From NCBI GenBank assembly GCA_045805805.1, contig JBJMKO010000102.1, positions 1 to 64,000 of the forward strand: a DNA stretch of 64,000 nt, given 5' to 3'. The position numbers and the translations under genes were made by a program. Source of the stretch: VRUE01 sp045805805. GTDB lineage: Bacteria > Actinomycetota > Thermoleophilia > Solirubrobacterales > 70-9. Below, piece after piece: positions 16,067 through 24,187 of the stretch. The number at the start of each line of letters is the position of its first letter. Within the stretch, counting starts at the first letter, position 1. The notes beneath the pieces are model-generated. The model saw only the letters and a list, made by a program, of their open reading frames with translations, was not told the DNA's origin and ran no database searches.

Positions 16067-17302
16067 ATGGCAGAGGCAGGCCTTAAAGAGCTGCTGGAGG
16101 CCGGAGTCCACTTCGGCCACCAGACGCGTCGCTGGAACCCCAACATGCGCCGCTACATCTTCGGCGAGCTGGACGGGATCCACATCATCGACCTGATCCA
16201 GACCGAGGCGCTGCTGGAGAACGCCCGCCGCTTCGTCGGCGAGCTGGCCAGCGGCGGCGGCACCGTGCTCTTCGTCGGCACCAAGAAGCAGGCGCGCGGA
16301 CCGGTCGAAGAGTGGGCCGACCGCTGCAAGATGCCCTACGTCAACCAGCGCTGGCTCGGTGGCCTGCTGACCAACTTCAACACGATGTCGGCGCGGATCG
16401 CCCGCCTGCACGAGCTGACCAACTGGCGCGACGAGGGCAAGCTGGACCTGCTCCCGACCAAGGAGCGGATGGGGATGCAGGCCGAACTCGCCAAGCTCGA
16501 GTTCAATCTCGGCGGCGTCCGCGACATGGACCGGCTCCCCGACGCGGTCTTCGTCACCGACCTCAAAACCGAGGAGATCGCGGTGCGCGAGGCCGCCCGC
16601 CTGCGGATCCCGATCATCGGCCTGGTCGACACCAACTGCGATCCGACCCCGATCGACTACGTGATTCCCGGCAACGACGATGCGATCCGCTCCTGCCAGC
16701 TCGTGATCGGCACGATCGGTGGCGCGATCGACGAGGGCGCGAGCACCTGGCGGGTCCAGGAGGAGCGCCGCATCGCCGAGGAAATGCAGCGGCGCAAGGT
16801 GGAAGAGGAAGAGCGCAAGAAGCGCGAGGAGGAAGAGAAAATCCGGGTTGCCGCCGAGGAGGCGGCGAAGAAGGAGGCGGCCGAAGCGGAGGCTGCCAAG
16901 CAGGCCGAGGCGGCTCAGGCGGCTGCCAAGGCTCCTGCTGCAGCCCCGGCCGCTCCGGCTCAGGGGCAGGCTGCTCCGGCTGCGGCACAGGCCGCTCAGT
17001 CCGCGGGTCCTGTCGCCGCAGGGGACCCACCACCCCCTGCGGTCGCTAAAGCGTCCTCGGGGGCGGTTCCCCCTACGGCGCCACCCGCGGAAGGGGCGGG
17101 GAAAGCAGGGCAGCCCGAGGCGAAATCGGTAGAGCCCGCTGCGGAGAAGACGCCCGAAGCCAAGGAATCGAAGTCCGAGGCGTCTGAGCCTGCTGCGGAG
17201 GAGAAAGCTTCTGAGGCGAAGGCTGAGGAGCCTGCGGCTGAGGAGAAAGCTTCTGGGGAGCCCGTGGCCGAGGAGAAGGCTTCCGAGGGGGAGAGCAAAT
17301 GA
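16067..17302 (+). CDS. rpsB: 30S ribosomal protein S2 with long C-terminal extension
   Basis: S2 binds the head-body hinge of the 30S subunit and S1. Residues 1 to about 235 are the normal S2 body (GVHFGHQTRRWNPNM, FVGTKKQA, RWLGGLLTNF, GLVDTNCDP, IPGNDDAIRS). Then come a charged Glu/Lys/Arg coiled-coil stretch (about 236-275) and an Ala/Pro/Glu-rich tail to residue 411, much longer than typical S2. Residues of about 312-341 are encoded by a palindromic repeat (17001-17090). A good ribosome site (AAGGAG) precedes the ATG. tsf follows with a 4-base overlap. Confidence 0.95.
   Translation: MAEAGLKELLEAGVHFGHQTRRWNPNMRRYIFGELDGIHIIDLIQTEALLENARRFVGELASGGGTVLFVGTKKQARGPVEEWADRCKMPYVNQRWLGGLLTNFNTMSARIARLHELTNWRDEGKLDLLPTKERMGMQAELAKLEFNLGGVRDMDRLPDAVFVTDLKTEEIAVREAARLRIPIIGLVDTNCDPTPIDYVIPGNDDAIRSCQLVIGTIGGAIDEGASTWRVQEERRIAEEMQRRKVEEEERKKREEEEKIRVAAEEAAKKEAAEAEAAKQAEAAQAAAKAPAAAPAAPAQGQAAPAAAQAAQSAGPVAAGDPPPPAVAKASSGAVPPTAPPAEGAGKAGQPEAKSVEPAAEKTPEAKESKSEASEPAAEEKASEAKAEEPAAEEKASGEPVAEEKASEGESK
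17001..17090 (+). repeat. Palindromic repeat, group B, copy 2, inside rpsB
   Basis: The blocks GCGGGTCCTGTC, CCCACCACCCC, TGCGGT-GCTAAAGC, TCCTCGGGG and GGCGCCACC match the copy between ispG and proS in the same order and spacing. Here the element is read in frame as part of the S2 tail (Gly/Pro/Ala-rich residues). Its arms still pair around the inner hairpin. This looks like insertion of a mobile palindromic element into a tolerant coding tail. Confidence 0.85.
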
Positions 17303-17901
17303 GCGTTACCGCTGGCGATGTGAAGGCGCTTCGGGATCGGACCGGGGCGGCGATGATGGATTGCAAGTCCGCTCTGTCCGAGGCAGAGGGGGATGTCGAT
17401 CGGGCGATCGAGATCCTTCGGGTCAAGGGGCAGGCGTCCGCCGCGAAGCGGGAAGGGCGGGGGACGAACGAGGGTGTCGTCGCCTCCTACATCCATGCCA
17501 ACGACAAGGTCGGGGCGATGGTCGAAGTCCAGTGCGAGACCGATTTTGTCGCCCGCAACGAGGACTTCAAGGCCTTCGCCTACGAGGTCGCCCTGCACGT
17601 CGCCGCGACCGCTCCTCAGTACGTGACGATCGAGGAGATCCCCGAGGAGGAGCGCGAGGCCGAAAAGAGGGTCTTCGAGGAGAAGGCTCGCGAGGACGGC
17701 AAGCCCGACAACGTGGTCGAGAAGATCGTCGAGGGCCAGCTCGCCAAGTGGGGTAAGGAAGTCGCCTTGCTCGACCAAGACCACGTCAACGCGGAGAAGC
17801 ACGACTCGAAGTCGATCGAGGAGCTGCGCCAGGAGCTGGCGGCCAAGACGGGCGAGAACATTCGCATCGCCCGCTTCTCCTACTTCCGCGTCGGCGAGTA
17901 G
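17299..17901 (+). CDS. tsf: Elongation factor Ts
   Basis: EF-Ts is the guanine nucleotide exchange factor of EF-Tu. At 200 residues it is the short Gram-positive type. The N-terminal UBA-like domain (VKALRDRTGAAMMDCKSAL) and the key motif ETDFVARNEDF are present, with SKSIEELRQELAAKTGENI at the C terminus. It overlaps rpsB, as in most bacteria, and pyrH follows 57 bases downstream. Confidence 0.96.
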   Translation: MSVTAGDVKALRDRTGAAMMDCKSALSEAEGDVDRAIEILRVKGQASAAKREGRGTNEGVVASYIHANDKVGAMVEVQCETDFVARNEDFKAFAYEVALHVAATAPQYVTIEEIPEEEREAEKRVFEEKAREDGKPDNVVEKIVEGQLAKWGKEVALLDQDHVNAEKHDSKSIEELRQELAAKTGENIRIARFSYFRVGE

Positions 17902-17958
17902 GCGACGCGCGAAATCGCAGGTAGGCTCTTCGCGACGCGGAGCGAGCCCGCCAACCCG

Positions 17959-18693
17959 ATGGCACCGACCCCTCAGTTCAAACGCATCCTGCTCAAGCTC
18001 TCCGGCGAGGCCTTGATGGGCGATCTCGAGTACGGCACCGACGCCACCGAGGTGAGGCGCATCGCCGAGCAGGTATCGGCGATCCGCGCCCGCGGCGTCG
18101 AGGTGGCGATCGTCGTCGGCGCCGGCAACATCTATCGTGGGCTCTCCGCCGCGGCCGAAGGCATGGACCGGGCCACCGGCGACTACATGGGGATGCTGGC
18201 GACGGTGCTCAACGCTCTGACCCTCCAGGACGCGCTGGAGAAGGCGGGTGAGGACACCCGGGTCCTCTCCGCCATCGACATCAAGGAGATCGGCGAGCCC
18301 TACATCCGCCGCAGGGCGATACGCCACCTGGAGAAGGGCCGGGTGGTGATCTTCGCCGCCGGCACCGGCAACCCGTTCTTCACCACCGACACGGCGGCGG
18401 CGCTGCGGGCGCTGGAGACCCACGCGGAAGCGATCCTGATGGCGAAGAACGGGGTCGAGGGCGTCTTCGACTCCGATCCCGCGATCAACCCCGACGCCAA
18501 GTTCATCGCCGCGATCGGCCACCGCGAGGCGATCGAGCGCAACCTCAAGGTAATGGACTCGACCGCGCTCTCGCTCTGCATGGACAACGACCTGCCGATC
18601 TACGTCTTCAACATGGGGGACGCGGGCAACATAGATAGGATCGTCAGCGGCGAGAGGGTGGGCACGCTGGTCTCCAGCGCGCCTGCCGGATGA
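17959..18693 (+). CDS. pyrH: Uridylate (UMP) kinase
   Basis: PyrH phosphorylates UMP to UDP; bacterial enzymes of this amino-acid-kinase type are hexamers regulated by GTP and UTP. The 244-residue protein shows KLSGEALMG, VGAGNIYRG, TGNPFFTTDTAAALRA and GVEGVFDSDP. The gene order rpsB-tsf-pyrH-frr-uppS-cdsA-dxr-rseP is a widely conserved one. Confidence 0.96.
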   Translation: MAPTPQFKRILLKLSGEALMGDLEYGTDATEVRRIAEQVSAIRARGVEVAIVVGAGNIYRGLSAAAEGMDRATGDYMGMLATVLNALTLQDALEKAGEDTRVLSAIDIKEIGEPYIRRRAIRHLEKGRVVIFAAGTGNPFFTTDTAAALRALETHAEAILMAKNGVEGVFDSDPAINPDAKFIAAIGHREAIERNLKVMDSTALSLCMDNDLPIYVFNMGDAGNIDRIVSGERVGTLVSSAPAG

Positions 18694-18709
18694 CGAGAAC
18701 GGGGGTCAA

Positions 18710-19273
18710 GTGGAGCTGATCGACGAAATGCTCGAGGACGCCGGCGGCCGCATGGCCAAGTCGGTCGAATCGAGCCGTGGCGAGCTGGCCACGGTGCGCA
18801 CCGGCCGGGCCTCGCCGCACCTGCTCGACCGCATCGTGGTCGACTACTACGGCGCCCAGACGCCGCTCAAGCAGCTCGCCAACGTGGCGACCTCCGACGC
18901 CCGCCTGCTCACGGTCACGCCGTTCGACAAGTCCTCGATCGGGGCGATCGAGAAAGCGATTCAGGAGTCCGACGTCGGCCTTACCCCGAGCAACGACGGC
19001 AACGTCGTCCGGCTGCAGATCCCCGAGCTGACCGAGGAGCGTCGCCGCGAGATGGTCAAGGTGGTGCACGGCGTGGCCGAGGAGGGGCGGGTGGCGATCC
19101 GCAACATCCGTCGCGAGACGATGCACGACCTGCGCGAGCTGAAAAAGGAGGGCGAAGCCGGCGAGGACGACGAGCGCCGCGCCGAGACCGCCCTGCAGAA
19201 GCAGACCGACGAGGCGATCGCCGAGATCGATGCTCTCCTGAAGGGGAAGGAAGAGGAGATCCTGGAGGTGTGA
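18710..19273 (+). CDS. frr: Ribosome recycling factor
   Basis: RRF splits post-termination ribosomes together with EF-G. The 187-residue protein begins with a GTG at 18710, 16 bases after pyrH, and has the conserved VRTGRASPHLLDRIVVDYYGA and PFDKSSIGAIEKAI segments and a long C-terminal helix. Its stop overlaps the uppS start. Confidence 0.95.
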   Translation: MELIDEMLEDAGGRMAKSVESSRGELATVRTGRASPHLLDRIVVDYYGAQTPLKQLANVATSDARLLTVTPFDKSSIGAIEKAIQESDVGLTPSNDGNVVRLQIPELTEERRREMVKVVHGVAEEGRVAIRNIRRETMHDLRELKKEGEAGEDDERRAETALQKQTDEAIAEIDALLKGKEEEILEV

Positions 19274-19941
19274 GTGCCTCCGCGCGGTACGTGGCGATCA
19301 TCACCGACGGCAACGGGCGCTGGGCGCAGCAGCGGGGGTTGCCGACGATAGAGGGGCACCGAGCCGGTGCCGACACGGTCAAGGCGCGCCTGCGCGATGC
19401 GGTCGAGCTGGGGATCGAGGAGCTCACCGTCTTCTCCTTCTCGACCGAGAACTGGTCGCGGCCGGCCGAGGAGGTCACCGGGCTGATGGCGATGTTCGGC
19501 GAGCGGATCGACGCTGAGACCCCGGAGCTGGACGCGGAGGGAGTGCGGATGCGCTTCGTCGGCCGCCGCGAGGGCGTGGCGCCGGAGCTGGTCGAGCGCA
19601 TGGAGCGGGCCGAAGAGACGACCGCTGGCAACGAGCGCATCTCGCTCTTCGTCGCTTTCAACTACGGCGGCCGGGCGGAGATCGTCGAGGCGGCGCGTAG
19701 CTTCGAGGGAAGCTCCGAAGAGGAGTTCCGCCGCCACCTCTACGCGCCCGAGATGCACGACCCCGACCTGCTGATCCGTACCAGCGGCGAGCAGCGCGTC
19801 TCCAACTACCTGCTCTGGCAGTGCGCCTACTCGGAGCTGGTCTTCCGCGACGAGCTCTGGCCGGACATCGGGCGCGAGGGGCTGGAGGAGTGCCTGCGGG
19901 AGTTCGAGGCGCGCCGGCGTCGCTTCGGGGCGAGGGCCTAG
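19270..19941 (+). CDS. uppS: Undecaprenyl (polyprenyl) diphosphate synthase
   Basis: A cis-prenyltransferase that builds the C55 (or other length) lipid carrier for peptidoglycan. The catalytic aspartate is residue 13 in IITDGNGRWAQ, where many UppS proteins have IMDGNGRWA. FSTENWSRPAEEV and DLLIRTSGEQRVSNYLLWQ are diagnostic. At 223 residues it is slightly short. The GTG start overlaps frr; cdsA begins one base after its stop. Confidence 0.94.
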   Translation: MSASARYVAIITDGNGRWAQQRGLPTIEGHRAGADTVKARLRDAVELGIEELTVFSFSTENWSRPAEEVTGLMAMFGERIDAETPELDAEGVRMRFVGRREGVAPELVERMERAEETTAGNERISLFVAFNYGGRAEIVEAARSFEGSSEEEFRRHLYAPEMHDPDLLIRTSGEQRVSNYLLWQCAYSELVFRDELWPDIGREGLEECLREFEARRRRFGARA

Positions 19942-20832
19942 ATGCGGGACCTCTTCGACGACGAGATGTTCGCCGAGGAGCCGGCGCCCAAGCCGCGCCC
20001 GCCGAGGACGCCCCGGCGCCGGGGCGGCGGTGCCGCCACCGGCGAGACGGCCAAGCGCATCCTCTTCGCGCTCCCCTGGGTCGCCTTCGCGATCGCGATC
20101 ACGGTCGCCGGTGGGCTTGTCTTCACGGCGGCGATGATCGGCATCGGCGTGCTCTGCCTGCGCGAGTACCTGGCGCTGACGGGGGAGATGCGGCCGATCG
20201 CCCGAGCCGCATACATCGCCGTCGCGGGGCTGATCATCGCCGCCCACTTCGGCACCGCCTTCAACGTGCTGCTCGTCCTCGCCGCCTCGTTCCCGGTGCT
20301 TTTCGCCTTCGGTGCCGACGGCCGCCATCGCGAGGGCATCACGGTCTCGATGGGCATCACCCTGCTCGGGATCGTCTGGATCGGCATTCCGCTGGCACAC
20401 GCGGTGTTCCTGCGCGACCTGCCAGACCACGGGGCCGCTCTGCTCATCGACGTGCTGGTGGGCACCTTCGCCACCGACACCGGTGCCTACGCCACCGGCC
20501 GAACCTTTGGCTCGCACAAGATCGCCCCCAGCCTCTCGCCCAACAAGACGCTCGAGGGCCTGATCGGGGGTTTCGTCATCGGCACGATGGCCTTCTGGTT
20601 CGCCGGCCTCTACCAGGACTGGCTCTCGGGGGTGGACGCCCTGATCATCGGCGCCGCGGTCGCCGCGATCGCCCCGGTCGGCGACCTCTTCGAGTCGCTG
20701 TTGAAGCGCGACCTTGGCAAGAAGGACACCGGCACCCTCTTCGGCCCCCACGGCGGCATCCTCGACCGCCTAGACGCCGTCCTCTTCACAGTAGTAGTCG
20801 CCTACTACCTATCGATCCAGCTCATCTACTGA
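19942..20832 (+). CDS. cdsA: Phosphatidate cytidylyltransferase
   Basis: CdsA makes CDP-diacylglycerol from phosphatidic acid and CTP in the membrane. After a basic, Pro-rich N terminus of about 35 residues the 296-residue protein is a run of hydrophobic helices. The C-terminal signature, LFGPHGGILDRLDAVLF preceded by GDLFESLLKRDLGKKD, is complete, and SPNKTLEGLIGG lies upstream of it. It ends the frr-uppS-cdsA block. Confidence 0.94.
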   Translation: MRDLFDDEMFAEEPAPKPRPPRTPRRRGGGAATGETAKRILFALPWVAFAIAITVAGGLVFTAAMIGIGVLCLREYLALTGEMRPIARAAYIAVAGLIIAAHFGTAFNVLLVLAASFPVLFAFGADGRHREGITVSMGITLLGIVWIGIPLAHAVFLRDLPDHGAALLIDVLVGTFATDTGAYATGRTFGSHKIAPSLSPNKTLEGLIGGFVIGTMAFWFAGLYQDWLSGVDALIIGAAVAAIAPVGDLFESLLKRDLGKKDTGTLFGPHGGILDRLDAVLFTVVVAYYLSIQLIY

Positions 20833-20877
20833 CGAATCTGCATTTACCCCCTCTGAGCGGGGGCAAATGCAGATTCG
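20833..20877. repeat. Intergenic hairpin, 19-base arms
   Basis: Arms 20833-20851 and 20859-20877 pair with one mismatch around a 7-base loop. There is no T tract. It lies between cdsA and dxr, both on the plus strand, so it could be a terminator or processing site, but similar hairpins occur between divergent genes. Confidence 0.65.
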
Positions 20878-20912
20878 CGGTCCCGGCTGCCCACCTCCTT
20901 ATCCTGCTGTAG

Positions 20913-22058
20913 ATGAAGAAGCTGCTGATTCTCGGGTCGACCGGGTCGATCGGGACGCAGGCGCTGGAGATCGTCTCCGCGTCCAATGACCTTGAGGTGG
21001 TCGGGCTCGCCGCCGGGTCGAGCTGGGAGCGGGTGCTGGCCCAGGCGACGGAGCACGGCGTCGACACGGTCGCGTTCTCCGATGCAAGCGCGGCAGAGGC
21101 TGCGGGCCGGGCCTGGGACGGGCGGGTCCTCGCCGGCGAAGAGGGGATCCGCGAGCTGATTGCCTCTTCCGGGGCCGACCTCGTCCTCAACGGGATCGTC
21201 GGTGCGGCGGGGCTGGGCCCGACGATCGTCGCCCTCGGCGAGGGGATCGACGTGGCGCTGGCAAACAAGGAGAGCCTCGTGATCGGGGGCGAGCTGACGA
21301 TGGCGCTGGCCGAGGCGACGGGGGCGCGGCTGCTGCCGGTGGACTCCGAGCACTCGGCCCTCTTCCAGCTGATCGGGGCGGAGCCGCCGGGCACGGTCGA
21401 CCGGCTGGTCCTGACCGCCTCGGGTGGGCCCTTCCGCGGCCGCACCGACCTCGACGAGGTCAGCGTCGAGGAGGCGCTCGTCCACCCGACCTGGAGCATG
21501 GGCGGGCGGATCACGATCGACTCGGCGACGTTGATGAACAAGGGCTTCGAGGCGATCGAGGCGCACCACCTCTTCGGCGTCTCCTTCGAGCGGATCGAGG
21601 TCGTCGTCCACCCCCAGTCGATCGTCCACTCTCTGATCGACCTCAATGACGGCGCCACCCTGGCCCACCTCGGCCACCCCGACATGCGCGTGCCAATCTC
21701 CTACGCGCTGCACTACCCCGAACGCGCCGACGTCGACGTGCCGCGGCTCGACCTCGCCGCCGTTGGCGAGCTGACCTTCGAGCAACCGGACCCGGAGACC
21801 TTCGCCTGCTTGCGCCTCGCGATCGAGGCAGGCAGGGCGGGGGGGACGGCGCCCTGCGTCCTCAACGCCGCCGACGAGGTCGCCGTGGCCGCCTTTCTCG
21901 ACGGCAAGATCGACTTCACCGCGATTCCCGCCGCGATCGAGCGCGTTCTGGCGGCGATGCCGCCGTCGCGGCCGACCCACTTCGAAGACCTCTTTGCCGT
22001 CGATGCCGAGGCCCGCCGCCGTACCGAAGAAGAGGTGGGGGGGTTGGCGAAGGTATGA
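20913..22058 (+). CDS. dxr: 1-deoxy-D-xylulose 5-phosphate reductoisomerase
   Basis: The second enzyme of the MEP isoprenoid pathway; rearranges and reduces DXP with NADPH. The 381-residue protein starts MKKLLILGSTGSIGTQAL (nucleotide binding), with ALANKESLVIGG, PVDSEHSALFQ, SGGPFRG and HPTWSMGGRITIDSATLMNKG as substrate and metal motifs. With ispG downstream it shows that the MEP pathway operates. It overlaps rseP by four bases. Confidence 0.96.
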   Translation: MKKLLILGSTGSIGTQALEIVSASNDLEVVGLAAGSSWERVLAQATEHGVDTVAFSDASAAEAAGRAWDGRVLAGEEGIRELIASSGADLVLNGIVGAAGLGPTIVALGEGIDVALANKESLVIGGELTMALAEATGARLLPVDSEHSALFQLIGAEPPGTVDRLVLTASGGPFRGRTDLDEVSVEEALVHPTWSMGGRITIDSATLMNKGFEAIEAHHLFGVSFERIEVVVHPQSIVHSLIDLNDGATLAHLGHPDMRVPISYALHYPERADVDVPRLDLAAVGELTFEQPDPETFACLRLAIEAGRAGGTAPCVLNAADEVAVAAFLDGKIDFTAIPAAIERVLAAMPPSRPTHFEDLFAVDAEARRRTEEEVGGLAKV

Positions 22059-23149
22059 CGTGGCTGCTGGTCTTTCTCGGCTTCTCGCTGCTGATCGTCC
22101 TCCACGAGGGCGGGCACTATGTCGCCGCGAAGGCGACCGGGATGCGGGTGGAGAAGTTCTTCCTCTTCTTCGGGCCCAAGATCGTCTCCTTTCGGCGGGG
22201 CGAGACCGAGTACGGGATCGCGTCTATCCCACTTGGGGGGTTCGTGAAGATCAGTGGCATGAGCCCCGAGGAGGAGCTGCCTCCCGAGGTCGAGTCGCGC
22301 GCCTATCACCGCCAGCCCGTCTGGAAGCGGATAGTCGTGATTGGGGCCGGACCGGCCGTCAACATCGCCCTCGCCTTCGCGATCTTCCTCTTCGTCTACT
22401 TCGCCAACGCCCAACAGGCCACCCAATCGGTTGCCGAAGTGCGGAAAGGATCGCCGGCGGCCAAGGTGCTGCGTCCCGGAGACAGGATTCTGGCCGTGGA
22501 CGGCAAGGCCTACCCGGGTCTCGACAGGGAAGCCCGCCTGGAACGGTTTGGCAGGCAGGTCGCTTCCCACGGATGCGCCGGCAAGCAGGTCGACGGATGC
22601 AGGTCGGCGACTCCGGTTGTGCTCCGAATCGACCGCGACGGGAACCCACGCGCGCTTTCCGTGACTCCCGAATACGACGAGGCGGCAGGCCGCGCCCTGG
22701 TCGGCTTCTCCTACAGCACCGAACCGGACAGCATCGGCATCGGCACTGCCATTGGCCGCGCCTGGGATTCGGTCTGGCTGGTCACCAGCAAGACGGCCTC
22801 GATCTTCTCGAGGATCTTTGAATCCGAGCAACGCAAGCAGATCTCCGGCATCGTCGGCGTCAGCGACGTCGCCCACCAGACGATCGAGGTCGGGGTCTAT
22901 CCCGCCCTGTTGCTCCTCGCCCTGGTCAGCCTCTCGCTCGGCCTGATCAACCTCCTCCCGATCCTCCCCCTCGACGGCGGCCACATCTTCTGGAGCCTGG
23001 CCGAGAAGCTGCGGCGCGGGAAACCGGTGCCCTTGCGGGTGATCGAGCGCGCAACCGTCGTCGGCTTCGCCCTGGTCGTGGCGCTGATGTTCATCGGCCT
23101 CACCAACGACATCGGCCGCATCACCGGCGAAGGCTTCCAGGGCCGCTAG
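22055..23149 (+). CDS. rseP: Site-2 protease RseP (M50 family)
   Basis: A membrane zinc protease that cleaves within transmembrane helices, often of anti-sigma factors. At 364 residues it has the metal motif HEGGH (His17, Glu18, His21) in the first helix, a PDZ domain at about 125-215 (GSPAAKVLRPGDRILAVDGKAY), and the second catalytic motif LPILPLDGGH near residue 305. A Cys-containing insert in the PDZ region (SHGCAGKQVDGCRS) is not usual. Its 3' end overlaps the convergent gene by four bases. Confidence 0.93.
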   Translation: MTWLLVFLGFSLLIVLHEGGHYVAAKATGMRVEKFFLFFGPKIVSFRRGETEYGIASIPLGGFVKISGMSPEEELPPEVESRAYHRQPVWKRIVVIGAGPAVNIALAFAIFLFVYFANAQQATQSVAEVRKGSPAAKVLRPGDRILAVDGKAYPGLDREARLERFGRQVASHGCAGKQVDGCRSATPVVLRIDRDGNPRALSVTPEYDEAAGRALVGFSYSTEPDSIGIGTAIGRAWDSVWLVTSKTASIFSRIFESEQRKQISGIVGVSDVAHQTIEVGVYPALLLLALVSLSLGLINLLPILPLDGGHIFWSLAEKLRRGKPVPLRVIERATVVGFALVVALMFIGLTNDIGRITGEGFQGR

Positions 23150-24102
23150 CCGCGAAGGACCTTGAAGGCGTAGGAGGCGGGGCTCGGATCCACCCCGCCG
23201 GAGTCGTCGCGGGCGCGCACCCTGAAGACGTGTCGGCCCAGCGCCAGCTTCTTGGTCGTGAAGGGCGAGCGGCAGTGCCTGTAGGGCTTGCCGTCGAGCC
23301 TGCACTGGAAGGTGACGCCCCGCTCGTCGGCGGCGAAGCGGAAGGTCGGTGTGCGGTCGTGGGTCTTGTGAGGCGGCTTTCGCTTCAGCAGGGTCTGGGG
23401 CGCGTTGCCGCCGGGCCCGCCGGGCCCACCGGACCCGCCTCCACCACCGTTCGCGGATTTGCAGGGACTCTCGATCGGGGAGATCGCGTTGTCGCGCGGG
23501 TTCGGTTCCACTTCCGCGAAGTCCGTGGCGCTGTCGTCGTTGTCGTCGACCGAAGGCGAATCGAGCAGCGTCGCGCACCCTTTCGCGATCGAGCGGCGCA
23601 GGGCCATGCCGGCCCCGACCCCTCCCGGGGAAGCCGGATTGCCGACTTTCAGCGTGGGCACGTGCGCGGGCAGGGGACCGGTGAACGCGCCCCAGGCGAC
23701 GCAGTCCGGCGGCGAGCCTTCGATCCAGCAGACCGCGCCCCCGGCCGGCGAGAGGTTGAGGCCACCTTCGCTTGCGTCGGGTGCCGGGCGTTCGTCGAAC
23801 GCCAGCGGGTAATTCGTGTCGGCGACCAGGATCGTCGACTGGTTGGCCCCGTTGGCCACGTTCGAGGCGAAAGCGAAGTCGTCGACCGCTTTGCCCGCCG
23901 CGTCGTAGGCGACCAGGTGGCGGCCTTTGACGAAGTTCTGCCCCGATGACCACATCTGCAACTCGACGTAGCTGCCGTCGTTGGCGCCCGGGTATACCTC
24001 GCGGATCGACATCTGGTGGAAGGTGGCCTGCACCGCCTGCGCCGTCCACAGGCTCGCGCCAAGCACGACCGCGAGAGCCCCAAGGGTGCGTAGCCTCCCC
24101 AT
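23146..24102 (-). CDS. Secreted surface protein with Gly-rich linker and Ig-like C-terminal domain
   Basis: A 318-residue protein. A signal peptide (MGRLRTLGALAVVLGASLW) is followed by a lamin-tail-like beta domain (about 30-190: MSIREVYPGANDGSYVELQ), a Gly-rich linker (about 225-240), and a C-terminal Ig-like domain with two cysteines (FQCRLDGKPYRHCRSP). The same C-terminal domain ends the RTX-repeat protein at 40212-42386. Function is unknown; an extracellular or cell-wall role is inferred. I chose the ATG at 24102 because it gives the signal peptide. Confidence 0.75.
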   Translation of the reverse strand: MGRLRTLGALAVVLGASLWTAQAVQATFHQMSIREVYPGANDGSYVELQMWSSGQNFVKGRHLVAYDAAGKAVDDFAFASNVANGANQSTILVADTNYPLAFDERPAPDASEGGLNLSPAGGAVCWIEGSPPDCVAWGAFTGPLPAHVPTLKVGNPASPGGVGAGMALRRSIAKGCATLLDSPSVDDNDDSATDFAEVEPNPRDNAISPIESPCKSANGGGGGSGGPGGPGGNAPQTLLKRKPPHKTHDRTPTFRFAADERGVTFQCRLDGKPYRHCRSPFTTKKLALGRHVFRVRARDDSGGVDPSPASYAFKVLRG

Positions 24103-24187
24103 CCGCAAGAGCCTACGGACTGGCCGCGGGCGAGGTTCAATCCGCCCCGAGCCCCGGCCCGGCCTGCCGCCCGGATACGCTTCGCGT

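Noticed and set aside
21713..24049. Minus-strand frame of 778 codons across dxr, rseP and beyond
   Set aside because: It is antisense to three well-identified genes, low complexity (Arg/Gly/Asp/Glu/Leu) and has no recognisable domain; a GC-rich shadow frame.
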